In this document: positions 6,048 through 6,084 of the stretch, one piece after another
How the letters are laid out: the number at the start of each line of letters is the position of its first letter
How positions within the stretch are numbered: the first letter of the stretch is position 1
Program-made: the position numbers and the translations under genes
The notes under the pieces: model-generated
Seen by the model: only the letters and a program-made list of their open reading frames with translations
Database searches by the model: none
Told to the model about the DNA's origin: nothing
NCBI GenBank assembly: GCA_004525155.1
Contig: SPDA01000135.1
Span: 1 to 6,084 of the forward strand
Length of the DNA: 6,084 nucleotides
Origin: Spirochaetales bacterium
GTDB taxonomy: Bacteria > Spirochaetota > Spirochaetia > SPDA01
Direction of reading: 5' to 3'

Positions 6048-6084
6048 AAAACCGCTTTTTTTCGCGGGCTTCGTACAAGGCGAC
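6046..6084 (-). CDS. C-terminal end of the gene upstream of the permease (5' partial)
   Basis: Read on the minus strand from the right edge, the frame gives VALYEAREKKRF and then TAA, a charged C-terminal tail typical of a soluble protein. It stops 12 bases before the permease start, and its stop overlaps the permease ribosome binding site. In operons of this type the gene directly before an RbsC-like permease is usually the RbsA-like ATPase, so that is the best guess. Twelve residues cannot confirm it, and only the context supports its being a real gene. Confidence 0.6.
   Translation of the reverse strand, partial: VALYEAREKKRF

Overview
The window holds five genes that are complete or nearly so, plus a few codons of a sixth, in two convergent blocks. 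Nearly all of it is coding: the largest gap is about 90 bases (4082-4173). No RNA gene, mobile element or CRISPR array was seen. The organism cannot be fixed from the sequence. A metallo-beta-lactamase/cyclic-nucleotide-binding fusion, a divergent HisD, an RbsC-type sugar permease and a small 'VDSF' repeat protein together would suit a free-living anaerobic bacterium such as a spirochaete. That is an impression from memory, not a demonstrated assignment.

Plus strand, 1-4716. The window opens inside a gene whose first visible codons carry the metallo-beta-lactamase metal motif T-H-A-H-D-D-H. The same protein continues into one clear and one degenerate cyclic-nucleotide-binding domain (1-1374). 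It is followed by a HisD-family dehydrogenase (1425-2726) in which three active-site positions differ from true histidinol dehydrogenase. Twenty bases later comes folC, folylpolyglutamate/dihydrofolate synthase (2747-4081). After a short AT-rich gap with two competing hairpins, a bacterial ferritin with a complete ferroxidase centre has its own strong ribosome binding site (4174-4716).

Minus strand, 6084-4721. Read from right to left, this is the downstream end of a transport operon: the last 12 codons of an upstream gene (perhaps the ABC ATPase), an RbsC-family sugar ABC permease (6033-4975), and an 80-residue protein built almost wholly from 11-residue V-D-S-F repeats (4963-4721). At both junctions the stop codon TAA overlaps the next gene's Shine-Dalgarno (TAAGGGG, TAAGGAGG), so the three reading frames are very likely co-transcribed and translationally linked.

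The two blocks converge with only 4 bases between the ferritin stop and the repeat-protein stop. The items most worth a second look are the repeat protein as last cistron of a sugar-transport operon, the HisD paralogue with altered metal and substrate positions, and the sensor-enzyme fusion at the left edge. A possible leaderless start of the hisD-like gene is a fourth.
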